Under the pieces are notes generated by a model, which was given only the letters and a program-made list of their open reading frames with translations, had not been told where the DNA came from and made no database searches. The position numbers and the translations under genes are program-made. Of a stretch of 64,000 bases of DNA, positions 34,237 through 43,555 are shown in pieces. Position 1 is the stretch's first letter, and every line of letters begins with the position of its first letter. The DNA lies in assembly GCA_043738095.1 (NCBI GenBank), contig JAYSZI010000019.1, positions 46,150 to 110,149 on the forward strand. The letters are read 5' to 3'. The stretch comes from Lysobacter_K sp043738095. GTDB lineage: Bacteria; Pseudomonadota; Gammaproteobacteria; Xanthomonadales; Xanthomonadaceae.

Positions 34237-35271
34237 CTACCGCGTCACAGTGAACCCGTTGACCAGGACGCCGCCGCTGCCGACGCGCACGTTCCAGACC
34301 GGATCCCGGCCGATCTGCTTCTTGTAGGGCACCGTGACAGTCGCCGTGATCTGATCCATCGAGGCGGTGTTCGACGTTAGTTGCACGTTGCTGGCGACCG
34401 GCCGCGGCCCGTTGCCGCTATCAAAACTGACGCCCATGCCCTGGGTGAATCCGTAACCCGAGAGGGTGACCTGTACGCTGGTGCCCACACGCACCGAGTT
34501 CGGGGTGATCGAGGCCACCGTGGAGCACTGGCCGCTGCTATCCAGCACCATGACACTGCCTGGCCTCCTGACGTCGAGTAGCACACACGACAGATTGTCG
34601 TTCTCGTTGGACTCCACGAGCACTTTCTTAGGGTCTACCTCGATCGTCAGCTGATAGATGCCGTCGGCGTTGCCGGTGAAATCGATCTCCTGCCCCGCGA
34701 GATGGGCGCCGTAGGTGTCACCCCATCCGACCGACATGCCCTGCAGATCGCGTCCGCATCGGCTATAGAACGCCTGGCTCGACGCACCCGGCAACGCGGT
34801 GTTGATCGGCGTGGTATCCATCACGCAGAACGTGGTCTTGGCGCCCGTGCGCTCCGAACCGCCCGGCGCATTGATCGGCTGCAGCGAGTAGAGCGCGAAG
34901 TCGTTGAAATGCATGTGGTCGTGCAGCGGGTGGTATTCGAAGGCGCCGGCGAAGTGCAAGGTCGAGCTGCCGTCGCTCAGGTAAACCACCTGATACACGC
35001 GCAGCTTGCCTGACCCGGTTTCCACGTCGCCCGCAGCGAGCTCCAGCGGTCCGGCGCCGTTATTCCAGTTGGTGGTGCTGAAGCGCAATGTGGAACGGCC
35101 ACCTGTGTCCGTCGACAAGGTCGTATTGAACGCTCCCAGCGGGATCAGGTTCGGTGGCAAGGACGTCTGCGCGGCGGCGGTGCCAGTCAACGTCAGCGCG
35201 CCGGCGACGGCCGATGCCAGCAAGGGCCTGCGCGTGCAAAGAAAACGGTGAGGCTTTGGTGCGTTGTTCAT
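34237..35271 (-). CDS. Secreted lysyl-oxidase-like copper protein with IPT/TIG domain
   Basis: The product is 344 residues with an N-terminal signal (LLASAVAGALTLTGTAAA). The lysyl oxidase core is clear. Histidines at 114, 117, 119 and 121 (YHPLHDHMHFND) form the copper site. KTTFCVMDT (Lys145) and GWGDTYG (Tyr187) match the positions that make the lysyl tyrosylquinone cofactor. EIDFTGNADGIYQLTIEVDP is the family's closing block. The C-terminal ~90 residues (ITPNSVRVGTSVQVTLSGYG) form an IPT/TIG immunoglobulin-like domain. The known reaction oxidises primary amines of lysine to aldehydes. It is divergent from a cupredoxin gene, which may supply or handle copper. Confidence 0.87.
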   Translation of the reverse strand: MNNAPKPHRFLCTRRPLLASAVAGALTLTGTAAAQTSLPPNLIPLGAFNTTLSTDTGGRSTLRFSTTNWNNGAGPLELAAGDVETGSGKLRVYQVVYLSDGSSTLHFAGAFEYHPLHDHMHFNDFALYSLQPINAPGGSERTGAKTTFCVMDTTPINTALPGASSQAFYSRCGRDLQGMSVGWGDTYGAHLAGQEIDFTGNADGIYQLTIEVDPKKVLVESNENDNLSCVLLDVRRPGSVMVLDSSGQCSTVASITPNSVRVGTSVQVTLSGYGFTQGMGVSFDSGNGPRPVASNVQLTSNTASMDQITATVTVPYKKQIGRDPVWNVRVGSGGVLVNGFTVTR

Positions 35272-35600
35272 GAGTCTCTCCTCGTCTGGTGCAGGCCAGC
35301 CTTGTTCGGGAAAGTCGATGGCCGTTGGCGTGGTGCCGTCATGGCCGATGGATCAGGCAACCCACGCTGTTGCCCGGCGGCCAACGCGCCTACCGGCGGT
35401 TGGTCTACCCAAACTGTCAGGGTCGGTCGAGGCCGGCAATTCCACTAAAGGGGAGGTCCACGAAGACGAACGGCCCCACGTGACGTCATCGGAAAAGCGC
35501 GTGAGCCATCGATCCTGCGATGGCCCCTCCGCCACGGCCACAGCGTTGTCCGGATTGCCGACGACTAAAGCAACTTCCGCTTACCCGGAGAAACATCCTC
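35272..35600. other. Divergent region between lysyl oxidase and cupredoxin genes
   Basis: This 329-base region should carry both promoters of the two copper-type genes. I see no clear copper-response palindrome or sigma boxes by eye. GGAG at 35587-35590 belongs to the cupredoxin start. Confidence 0.5.
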
Positions 35601-36116
35601 ATGAATCTCAAGCATGTCTTTCTTGCAGGCGTGGCCACGATCCTCGCGCTGGGTTTGACCGCAAGCCAAATCGCCTTAGCTAACAACGGCGCAGACACGA
35701 CCGCGACGGTCACCTTTGGCGCATGGATGAGTTCGCCGCCGCTGGATCGCTTCCCCAATACCTCCAACACACGCTTCAGAAACGCGCACGTCATCTCGCC
35801 GAACGTGGTCAAGATCAAGACCGGCGGCACCGTCCGGTTCATCGTGTCCGGGCTGCACAGCATCATCGTCTATGACAACGAGACGCTGCCCGAGGACATC
35901 GACGTTACCCAACTCGTGAACACCACCGGCACGCCGACCGTTCCGATCATCAACGACCCGACCAACCGCATCTACCGCGGACTGGATCCGACACTGCAGG
36001 CCATCGACCGCGTCGAGGCCGTGCGCTTCGACAAACCCGGTACCTATCTGGTGATCTGTGGGCTGCTGCCGCACTTCAACGGCGGCATGTACGGATACGT
36101 GCAGGTGGTCCCCTGA
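35601..36116 (+). CDS. Secreted cupredoxin (type 1 copper protein)
   Basis: The product is 171 residues from the ATG at 35601, with GGAG ten bases upstream. A signal peptide (FLAGVATILALGLTASQIALA) predicts export to the periplasm or outside. Type 1 copper ligands are in canonical order: His86 (GLHSIIVYD), Cys153, His158 and Met163 (VICGLLPHFNGGMYGYV). This is a plastocyanin-like or azurin-like electron carrier. A longer insert between the first His and the Cys (EDIDVTQLVNTTGTPT) sets it apart from small plastocyanins. Its divergence from the lysyl oxidase gene suggests shared copper biology. Confidence 0.85.
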   Translation: MNLKHVFLAGVATILALGLTASQIALANNGADTTATVTFGAWMSSPPLDRFPNTSNTRFRNAHVISPNVVKIKTGGTVRFIVSGLHSIIVYDNETLPEDIDVTQLVNTTGTPTVPIINDPTNRIYRGLDPTLQAIDRVEAVRFDKPGTYLVICGLLPHFNGGMYGYVQVVP

Positions 36117-36307
36117 GTAGCTGCGCGCACGCGGGAGCCCGGGTTGGGTAGGTTCCGACATACCCACGCCGGGCTCGCCTGCGATGGCAACTCGACGAAA
36201 GCCAATACGCGCCGGATGTAGATCTGTCGGAACGCGATGCGGCGCTTTGCACTTCGGGATTGCGCCATGCGAAGTCCGAAGCCGACAGTTGTGTTACGCG
36301 GGTTGCC

Positions 36308-36856
36308 CTACTCCGACGAGGTAGGCGCGCGCAGAGTCTTGCTGTATATCCCGGACCGGTCGAAGCAACAGGCGCGGCGCTTACCGGACCCGAGCATGTC
36401 GCAGGCATTGACGATGCGCCGTTCGCGCGTCTCGGCCTTCTTGCCAGACGTGATCCAGTGGATCCAGTCCCTGCGGGCCACGGGGGTGAGGCTTGACCAC
36501 TGCGCCTTGACCGCGGGCGAGGACGCGAGCGCTTTTTTCAGGTCGATGGGGACACGGGGCTCGGGTTCGACTGCCACCGGCGCGATCTCAAGCGCGACCG
36601 TGTTGCCCACCACAGCGCCGGCGGCTTCCCGCAGCGCCTTGCCCACCTTCAGCCAATGGCTGCCTTGGCCATCAGGTTCCAGTGTGGCCTGGAAGCGATG
36701 GCCCTCGAGCGCGCCATCTACAGTCACCATGCTGCGCGTCGGCAGCTTTGCACTGGCGTCTGCAGGCAGCACTACGAAAGCCCAAGCGGCGCGCGCCGGA
36801 CTGTCCGGCCGCAGCAATGTCGCCTTGAAGCGGATGGGGGGGATGGTCTTGGTCAT
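36308..36856 (-). CDS. DUF1905/YdeI-type protein
   Basis: The product is 182 residues from the ATG at 36856. Residues 1-95 (IRFKATLLRPDSPARAAWAF to GNTVALEI) fit the DUF1905 beta-barrel. Residues 100-165 (IDLKKALASSPAVKAQWSSL and WIHWITSGKKAETRERRI) fit the YdeI/OmpD-associated helical domain. The two commonly occur together in one chain. The function is not firmly known; YdeI-type proteins have been linked to antimicrobial resistance in enterics. It is convergent with the cupredoxin gene. Confidence 0.87.
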   Translation of the reverse strand: MTKTIPPIRFKATLLRPDSPARAAWAFVVLPADASAKLPTRSMVTVDGALEGHRFQATLEPDGQGSHWLKVGKALREAAGAVVGNTVALEIAPVAVEPEPRVPIDLKKALASSPAVKAQWSSLTPVARRDWIHWITSGKKAETRERRIVNACDMLGSGKRRACCFDRSGIYSKTLRAPTSSE

Positions 36857-37120
36857 GGCGGCAACGTATCAGCGGTACATCGCGGCGTCACTACCGGAGG
36901 ACCGGGCCGTCGGGGGAGTCGAGTAATTGCGTGGCGCGATGCGCGAGAGAACTCCGATCAAAACGCAACTCCCTTCGGGCCGACTACTGCTCCCGCGCAC
37001 GCGCCTTTCTGGTCCCGTGCGTTCCGGACATTGCTGCACTGCAACTTGCCCCATCGGCCAATGGGCCTGCGGACGTCCGTGTGGCTCACTCAGCACACTG
37101 CCACGCCCAAGGAACCAGCC

Positions 37121-38929
37121 ATGCCAGCCACTGCCCGCCGACACTCTCCCGGTCCTCAGTGGTTGCGTATGGCTGGGGCCCTGCTCGTGTTGGCAGTGCC
37201 TATGTCGGCGATAGCCGCAGAAGTCACCGCCTTCGGTACCAACCCCGGCAACCTACGGATGTTCAAGTACGTACCCGCGGGTTTGCCGGCCAATGCGCCG
37301 CTGGTGGTGGCGATGCACGGTTGTGCGCAATCGGCTGCCAGCTACGACACGGAAACCGGCTGGCAGATGCTGGCGGAACGCTGGCAGTTCGCCCTGCTGC
37401 TGCCACAGCAACAGAGCGTCAACAATTCCAGTTCGTGCTTCAACTGGTTCGAGACGGGCGACACCACCCGCGGCCAAGGGGAGGCACTGTCGATCAAGCA
37501 GATGGTCGACAAGATGGTGACCGATCACGGCAGCGCGCGGAACCGCGTGTATGCCACTGGCCTGTCCGCCGGAGGTGCCATGACGGCAGTGATGCTCGCG
37601 ACTTATCCGGACGTGTTTGCCGGTGGCGCCATCGTGGCCGGCATCCCGTACCGCTGCGCCAGCACGCAGAGCGCTGCGTTCGGATGCCTGAGTCCCGGTG
37701 TCGATCTGACCCCGGCGCAGTGGGGCGACAAGGTGCGCGCGGCGAGCAGTTGGACGGGGCCCTGGCCCATCGTTTCGGTGTGGCACGGCGATGCGGACTC
37801 CACCGTACGGCCGATCAATCTGGTCGAGAGCATGCAGCAATGGACCAATGTGCATGGGATCGATCAGGTGGCCGACGTCACGGACACCGTCGCCGGATAT
37901 CCGCACAAGGCCTACAAGACCACCACGGGCGCCACGCGTGTTGAGACCTACACCATCGCGGGAATGGGCCACGGCACACCGGTCGATCCGGGCACGGGCG
38001 AAACCCAATGCGGCACCGCCGGCGCCTACATCCTCGACGCGAATATCTGCTCGAGTTACTACATTGCCCGAACGTGGGGCCTGGACAACCTAGACGGCTC
38101 GCCGCCGACCGTTTCGATTACGTCGCCGGCCAATGGCGCCACCGTTACCGGCAGTGTGACGGTCAGTGCCAACGCCAGCGACAACGTCGGCGTTGACCGG
38201 GTCGAGTTCCTGCTGGACGGAAACCTGCTTGGCAGCGATGCCAGCGCGCCCTATGCAATCACTTGGAATACGGCCACGTCCGCCAATGGTGCGCATACGC
38301 TGCAGGGGCGCGCGCTAGACCTGGCTGGCAACGTCGGCACCTCGTCGCAAGTGAGCGTGACCGTCAGCGGTGGCTCCAGCGGCGGCACCCCCGTCTCGGT
38401 TGTCTTCGGCAACGAGGACGCCTACGACGGTTACGTCAAGGCCGGCACCGGTGGCAGCTCGCCGACGATCGGTACATACGAGTCCACATATGGGCTTGCC
38501 ATCGGCCGGGGCTCGGACGCGCGCTACAACCGCACCATCCTGTCCTTCGACACTTCGGGCATCCCCGACGCGGCCACGGTTACCTCGGCCACGTTGACTG
38601 TCGCCTATCGCAGTGCGTACGGCGACCCGTGGACCAATCCGGCAGGCAACGCACTGGTAATCGACGCCCACTCTGCGTGTATCGGCGCATGCACCATCGA
38701 AGCATCTGACTGGGCGTATGCGACGCACACCACGGGCGTTGCCCAGCTTCTTCCGTTCTCGGGTGGAAGCCAGACAAGCAACCTGTTTTCCACTGCTGGC
38801 CTCGGAGCTATCAACAAGGCCGGCCGCACGCAACTGCGCCTGCGCTTCCGCAGCGACCAGACAGCGACGCATTACCTGTGGATCGACCGCGGCGCGTCGG
38901 CCAAGCTAACGGTGACGTACCAGCCCTGA
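37121..38929 (+). CDS. Secreted PHB-depolymerase-type esterase, multidomain
   Basis: The product is 602 residues from the ATG at 37121, preceded by AAGGAA. A signal peptide (MAGALLVLAVPMSAIAA) predicts secretion. The catalytic domain (about 35-330) is of the LpqC/PHB depolymerase type: LVVAMHGCAQSA (oxyanion), TGLSAGGAM with nucleophile Ser149, WHGDADSTV (Asp) and GMGHGTPVD (His). Next is one bacterial Ig-like domain (VSITSPANGATVTGSVTVSA, about 345-435). Last is a DNRLRE/CBM96-like beta-domain (DAYDGYVKAGTG and YNRTILSFDTSGIP) that could bind polymer. Substrates may be polyhydroxyalkanoate or feruloyl/acetyl esters. Confidence 0.88.
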   Translation: MPATARRHSPGPQWLRMAGALLVLAVPMSAIAAEVTAFGTNPGNLRMFKYVPAGLPANAPLVVAMHGCAQSAASYDTETGWQMLAERWQFALLLPQQQSVNNSSSCFNWFETGDTTRGQGEALSIKQMVDKMVTDHGSARNRVYATGLSAGGAMTAVMLATYPDVFAGGAIVAGIPYRCASTQSAAFGCLSPGVDLTPAQWGDKVRAASSWTGPWPIVSVWHGDADSTVRPINLVESMQQWTNVHGIDQVADVTDTVAGYPHKAYKTTTGATRVETYTIAGMGHGTPVDPGTGETQCGTAGAYILDANICSSYYIARTWGLDNLDGSPPTVSITSPANGATVTGSVTVSANASDNVGVDRVEFLLDGNLLGSDASAPYAITWNTATSANGAHTLQGRALDLAGNVGTSSQVSVTVSGGSSGGTPVSVVFGNEDAYDGYVKAGTGGSSPTIGTYESTYGLAIGRGSDARYNRTILSFDTSGIPDAATVTSATLTVAYRSAYGDPWTNPAGNALVIDAHSACIGACTIEASDWAYATHTTGVAQLLPFSGGSQTSNLFSTAGLGAINKAGRTQLRLRFRSDQTATHYLWIDRGASAKLTVTYQP

Positions 38930-39782
38930 GCACCGATTCGCGTTGCGCCTAAGACGCCCGCTTTGCGCCGGCGGTTTTCTATGCGCTTTGCTCGGCGAGG
39001 ACCTGTGCGTCTGGAACAATGCTCCGTCACCGGCGACCACACAATTACCAACAGAAAGCATTGATCGGAGACGCACCGGTCAACATACAATTGATCGCTG
39101 ATCCTATTTCTAGAAAAACATCTCCGATCAATCGCTAAGGCCATTTCCGACTGACCACATCGGATCGGCGGTCCGTTGCCCCCACCACTCAAGTGATGGC
39201 CCTCGCGATTGCGTGTTACACCGTCGCAGAAGAGGCCAAGTGGCGATGGCATGCGGAAAAACCGAACTGATGCGAATGGCCCACGGGGCGACACTGATGG
39301 AATCTTCGGTCCCCGCGATTGTCAGGGTGGATCTCGACCCCTTGTGGCTGGTCGTTCGGGCTCGTCCAGGTAGCGCAGTGACACGTCGATCCAACGTCCT
39401 TGTTGCGGACCTGGGTCAGAGAGCCCTACCCATTCAGACATAGGACCTCAATCTCTTCACCTCTTCATGAGGGCTGCCAGGATGGATGCCTCGGGCGGAG
39501 CCAAGCAACCGTCATCTCGATGCCGTTCCGTGAGCCTGTCTAGCCCGCACGCGATCCCAAACGGAGTACGTCAGCGCATCATTTTGGGAAGATTCACCGT
39601 AAACGTAGCTACGCCCAGCCGAGAACGTCCTATATGTTCAACGAACGTGATTTCCACGTGCGTTTGCCACTTACGGAAAATTGGGGGTCAGCACAAATTA
39701 ATTGTGGAGTACTCATCCTCCGTTTCGCCCTAACCGGCGCCACTCGCGGGTCACGGGCCTTCCCCCACGCAGGAGTTACACC
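38930..39782. other. 853-base gap with no supported gene
   Basis: Only chance-length frames are present. A perfect 12-base inverted repeat lies at 39060-39071 and 39121-39132 and is listed separately. AT content rises toward 39590-39720, consistent with a promoter zone for the small secreted-protein gene at 39783. AGGAG at 39769-39773 is that gene's ribosome binding site. Confidence 0.5.
39060..39132. repeat. 12-base perfect inverted repeat
   Basis: ATTGATCGGAGA (39060-39071) is mirrored by TCTCCGATCAAT (39121-39132) with 49 bases between. A third partial copy of TTGATCG sits inside the loop at 39091-39097. The spacing is too wide for a terminator. It could be the ends of a vanished miniature element or a regulator's operator pair. 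Confidence 0.5.
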
Positions 39783-40166
39783 ATGAAAAAGAATTCCTTC
39801 GCAATTGCCTTCGCCGCGGTACTTGCTGCTGTGATCGCAATGCCAGCCACCGCAGGTAGCAAATCCAACAAGCAGGCCCAGGCCGGTGGCGCTGCGGGCC
39901 TCGTAGCCGCGGTGGTGCAGGTGGCTGCCAATGACGTCGTCGACGTCAGGGTCGTCGACAGCCTGAACAATTTGATCGCCGTCGAGAACGTGCTCAACAA
40001 CAGCCCCATCCTGAGTCAGAACAATACCGATGTGACTGTGGGCGACGTCAGCCTGCTCAATGGGCTCAACATTGACATCAATGCCCTTGGCATCACCGTG
40101 GACCAGATCACGGGCGTAGTTCTGGCGAAGACTGGCACCGTCACGGATGTAATTATCCTGCGCTGA
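39783..40166 (+). CDS. Small exported protein, unknown
   Basis: The product is 127 residues from the ATG at 39783, with AGGAG nine bases upstream. A signal peptide (FAIAFAAVLAAVIAMPATA) is cleaved near residue 24. The mature part is acidic, rich in Asn, Val and Ile, and lacks cysteine: VDVRVVDSLNNLIAVENVL, then VGDVSLLNGLNIDINALG. The regular spacing of hydrophobics suggests stacked beta strands or a self-assembling surface protein. A strong hairpin ends the transcript. No family is recognised. Confidence 0.78.
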   Translation: MKKNSFAIAFAAVLAAVIAMPATAGSKSNKQAQAGGAAGLVAAVVQVAANDVVDVRVVDSLNNLIAVENVLNNSPILSQNNTDVTVGDVSLLNGLNIDINALGITVDQITGVVLAKTGTVTDVIILR

Positions 40167-40200
40167 ATGCGTGAGTTGCTTTAATGCAGAGGACGAGCAA

Positions 40201-40233
40201 AAAGGCCCGCGACTTAACCCGTCGCGGGCCTTT
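40201..40233 (+). terminator. Hairpin terminator after the small exported-protein gene
   Basis: AAAGGCCCGCGAC (40201-40213) pairs perfectly with GTCGCGGGCCTTT (40221-40233) around a seven-base loop, 35 bases after the stop at 40166. An A-run just before and a short T-run at the stem end would let it work in both directions. The opposing lipase-like gene ends at 40352, so it may serve both. Confidence 0.8.
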
Positions 40234-40351
40234 CAGAAAGCAAAGGGACACATCCAATGTATGTCCTTACACACCGAACAACATTTGAAATGTAACCGCA
40301 GATGATTCGCCTTGCTGGGCGCCGGAATCCCGACGCCCAGCATCGGAAAAC

Positions 40352-43300
40352 TCATTGACGCGAGAGCGGTACCGACACGGTGACCGTAGATGTGCTGACG
40401 TTCCCTGAGGCGTCGCGAGCTTGGTAAGTCAGGGTATAAACGCGCCCCGTACCTTTACCGCTTCGCTCTGCCCGCAGCATTAGCTCGCGATCATCGGTGC
40501 CCAGCTCGACCTTTTGGATATCGTCTGCGAAATCACCATCGCCAAGGCCATTGTCAGCCTCATTCGATACCACCGAAACCAGCGTCACCACGGGCTTGGG
40601 GTCCAGGTTGTCGTGAACGTTCACCTGCACCTGCACTGGCACCATCCGATGGTTCGGTGGCCACATTTGCCCCGGATCCGCACTCAGCTCCAGAACTGGC
40701 GGAGTGGTATCGCGCACGTAACCTTCGAACTGGCTCGCGCGGAAAGGACTGGCAGCAAACGCATGCGCCGCGACCAGGCTGGTCCTGCCGCTATGCACCA
40801 GCAGATCTGTCACATCGTAAGGCCCATCTTCGCCATTCTTGCCAATAGCCTCACCTGCAAAAGTCATCCGAAGCACGGTCCGGCCAGCGTTGAGATATGC
40901 ATTGCCCGCGTAGAAACCGATCTTTGCACCAGTACGGTCAGTAAGTTGCGCTGTCCACTGGTAGTAGCCGGCCTGCGCCAACTCCACATCAAGGGCGACG
41001 TCGAGACGGTCAAATAGACCATTTGCATTTTCGTCAACGCCTTTCGCTGTGCCTGTACCTACAAGCTCTATGCGCTCATGCTCAAACTGGGAATACGTAT
41101 AGGGACGCGAAGTATGCGCATTGACCCGCTGGTCAGTCGGCAGCAAATCAATGTTTCCCTCTTGCGCAAGTCGAATCGAAGACAGCACATATGGACCGTC
41201 AGTGCGATCACGGTAGATGTCCTTACCGTCAAACACTAGTGGCACGGTGTTGCTGCCGGCGACCAACGTCTTGTTGACACTGACCAAATGCTCATGGCCA
41301 GCACTGTCAGCCAAAACCGCCAGGATGCGGTGAGGACCTTGCACGGTGGCATCGACGTCGGCTTCCACCACCAATTCGTCGTAGTAACCGTTGCCGTTGG
41401 TATCTTTTGCCATCTCCCGGAAAGCTGTGAAGCGAGAAGTACCAGCGCTAACGGTCGCAAGATTGAACGTCTCGCGGCTGAAGCTACGTCCAGCTGCGTT
41501 TGTCCCCTCTGCGACAAATACCACTCGGTAAAGCCCCGATTGCTGCGTAGCCCGATGCGTCGCTGAGTAGATGCCATCGCCAGCCGTGTCGTCGCCATCC
41601 AAGCCGTCGTCGTGCAGTGCCAGATCCAAGTTGGACCCATCTGGATGCCCAACCCGAGCCTTTGCGGATGCGCGGAGCACGGGGATGCCGCGGTCGCGGA
41701 CCGTGGCTTGCACTATGAGGGCCTCACCTGTGGAGATTGACTGGCGAGCAAAGGCTCCCTCAAGCCTGACATCGGCCGGAGCAGACGCGGACGCGTCCAT
41801 CCAAGCGCCGATTGCGTAGTCGATATTCGAGCCAGAAATGGCGCTGATTACGGTCTTCCATTCACCCAACTCGGCACTACTTAGAAGATACGCCGCCTGA
41901 TTTCCTCCGAGGATGTCGCCTTCTGTGAATTCGATACTGGGGTCCGCAGCAGCCACGACGCGATCGATGCGGCGGCCCGAGGGCGAGATGAGAGTCAGAT
42001 TGAGCCCGCCGCTCGGGTAAAGCATGGAGATCATCGCGGGGGCCACGTCCAGCATGATGGTTTTGGTTTGGACCTGTCCGGACGAAATGGTGCCGCCGCT
42101 TGTGGCCGATCGGGAACTTGCACCCGCGCTGTCGCTTGCAGATTTTGCCTGCGACAGGACGACTACCGTAGGGCTGACCGCGTTAAACACCGCAAGCGAC
42201 TTTTCGATCTGGGTGTGCGTTGCATCCTCATCGTCACCCACAGATTCAAACGAGATATTCCTGGTGTAAGGCAAGGCAAATACGGAGGTTACCGGCACGA
42301 TAGTGTCGCCAGGGCCAACGATTTTTTCCAATGCCTTGTTCACGCAGAAGAAGCAGTCGGGATAGTAGCGGCCCGCCAATGCGTTGTAGCTCACGTCCTC
42401 GTTAAAGTCATGATAAGCGTTATAAAGCGTCATGTATGGGGTGGTGAGCTGCACGCCCGCCGGCCCTGCAAGGGAGTTGATGAAATAGCTGCTGAGCGGG
42501 CCGACGGCGATAAGCACGGAGCCCTGAACAAAGTCAGCCAAAGGGCTGCCGCCGTTCGGGGTTCCCAACTGCACTAGCGTTTCGACGGAGTCCGCGGTCT
42601 CCACAAAGTGGCGCGCATCAAGGCCGCCTTTGCTGTGGGTTACGAGATTGACTTTGTCGACTCCCCATTGCGATTTTGCCGCTTCAACCGCGGCTGCAAT
42701 CTTCCCAGCGTTGTTTTGGATGCTGTCGAGGTTGCCCATGCTGGGATTGATGGCGGCGTCTACCGGCACACCAAGATTGCTCAACTCCGGAACCCAAATA
42801 CTATTCCAAACACTTGAGTCCGAGAGAATGCCGTGTGCGAATACCACCGGCCGCACGGCGCTGAACGAGAGCGCTGCCCAGTCGATAGAAGTGCACCAGA
42901 CCTCCTCCGCATTCGCGGTGTCGATGTCGATCCGCACTTCATTGCGACCAGGCACAGTGGAACCGATCGAGCGGAAATTTACCCATTCGATGGGAACTTG
43001 GAAGGCATTGAGCTTCCAGACGCCGTTGGCGCCGCTTAGGAATTCCTCTGGCACCAGATTGCCGTTAAAGAACACTCGGTCGGCCTCGGGCGCGTAATCA
43101 CTGCCGCCGTAATCAATGTCGACGTCGAACGCCGGCATACGCAGGGTGGCGTATTCGGAAATTAGCCCCTCCTCCTTGAGTCTCTGGACATCCTCCGACG
43201 CGAATGCACGGTCGACTTGAACCTGAAACACCAGCGGCCCGCCGCTACGGAAGGTGCAAGCCGTATCCAGCCCACTCCATCCTGTATCCACCACAAAGGT

Positions 43301-43477
43301 CGAGTCGCTTGCCTCGGGCGGATTAAACGGCGACCTTCCTATGTGACCCGATGACAATGCCTTGGCTGATGGGCCGATGGGCACATAGTCTGGCTCTCCT
43401 GGGCGCGGGTCGCGCGCGTACGCGGCGCTGCTGAGCAGCGCTACGCAAAAAAATACGATTGGTCTTGGCGTTGACAT
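40352..43477 (-). CDS. Large secreted lipase-like protein
   Basis: The product is 1041 residues with a signal peptide (VFFCVALLSSAAYA). Around residues 210-330 is a PGAP1/lipase-type alpha/beta hydrolase: VVFAHGILSDSSVW (oxyanion), then VTHSKGGLDAR with the nucleophile Ser, and a loop LVQLGTPNGGSPLADF. A late GDDEDATHTQIEKS may give the catalytic His. The rest is a series of beta-rich modules. One has a calcium-type DDGLDGDDTAGDGIYS loop, another DTNGNGYYDEL, and the C-terminus has an Ig-like domain (PPVLELSADPGQMWPPNH). Such tails usually bind polymers or cell surfaces. Target lipids are unknown. Confidence 0.82.
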   Translation of the reverse strand: MSTPRPIVFFCVALLSSAAYARDPRPGEPDYVPIGPSAKALSSGHIGRSPFNPPEASDSTFVVDTGWSGLDTACTFRSGGPLVFQVQVDRAFASEDVQRLKEEGLISEYATLRMPAFDVDIDYGGSDYAPEADRVFFNGNLVPEEFLSGANGVWKLNAFQVPIEWVNFRSIGSTVPGRNEVRIDIDTANAEEVWCTSIDWAALSFSAVRPVVFAHGILSDSSVWNSIWVPELSNLGVPVDAAINPSMGNLDSIQNNAGKIAAAVEAAKSQWGVDKVNLVTHSKGGLDARHFVETADSVETLVQLGTPNGGSPLADFVQGSVLIAVGPLSSYFINSLAGPAGVQLTTPYMTLYNAYHDFNEDVSYNALAGRYYPDCFFCVNKALEKIVGPGDTIVPVTSVFALPYTRNISFESVGDDEDATHTQIEKSLAVFNAVSPTVVVLSQAKSASDSAGASSRSATSGGTISSGQVQTKTIMLDVAPAMISMLYPSGGLNLTLISPSGRRIDRVVAAADPSIEFTEGDILGGNQAAYLLSSAELGEWKTVISAISGSNIDYAIGAWMDASASAPADVRLEGAFARQSISTGEALIVQATVRDRGIPVLRASAKARVGHPDGSNLDLALHDDGLDGDDTAGDGIYSATHRATQQSGLYRVVFVAEGTNAAGRSFSRETFNLATVSAGTSRFTAFREMAKDTNGNGYYDELVVEADVDATVQGPHRILAVLADSAGHEHLVSVNKTLVAGSNTVPLVFDGKDIYRDRTDGPYVLSSIRLAQEGNIDLLPTDQRVNAHTSRPYTYSQFEHERIELVGTGTAKGVDENANGLFDRLDVALDVELAQAGYYQWTAQLTDRTGAKIGFYAGNAYLNAGRTVLRMTFAGEAIGKNGEDGPYDVTDLLVHSGRTSLVAAHAFAASPFRASQFEGYVRDTTPPVLELSADPGQMWPPNHRMVPVQVQVNVHDNLDPKPVVTLVSVVSNEADNGLGDGDFADDIQKVELGTDDRELMLRAERSGKGTGRVYTLTYQARDASGNVSTSTVTVSVPLSRQ

Positions 43478-43555
43478 TCCTTTTCCTCGTGTAGTCCTTG
43501 TGGGTACAGCACATATCCGGCCTTGACGGGCGCGGGAAATCGGGGAGAGACCGGT

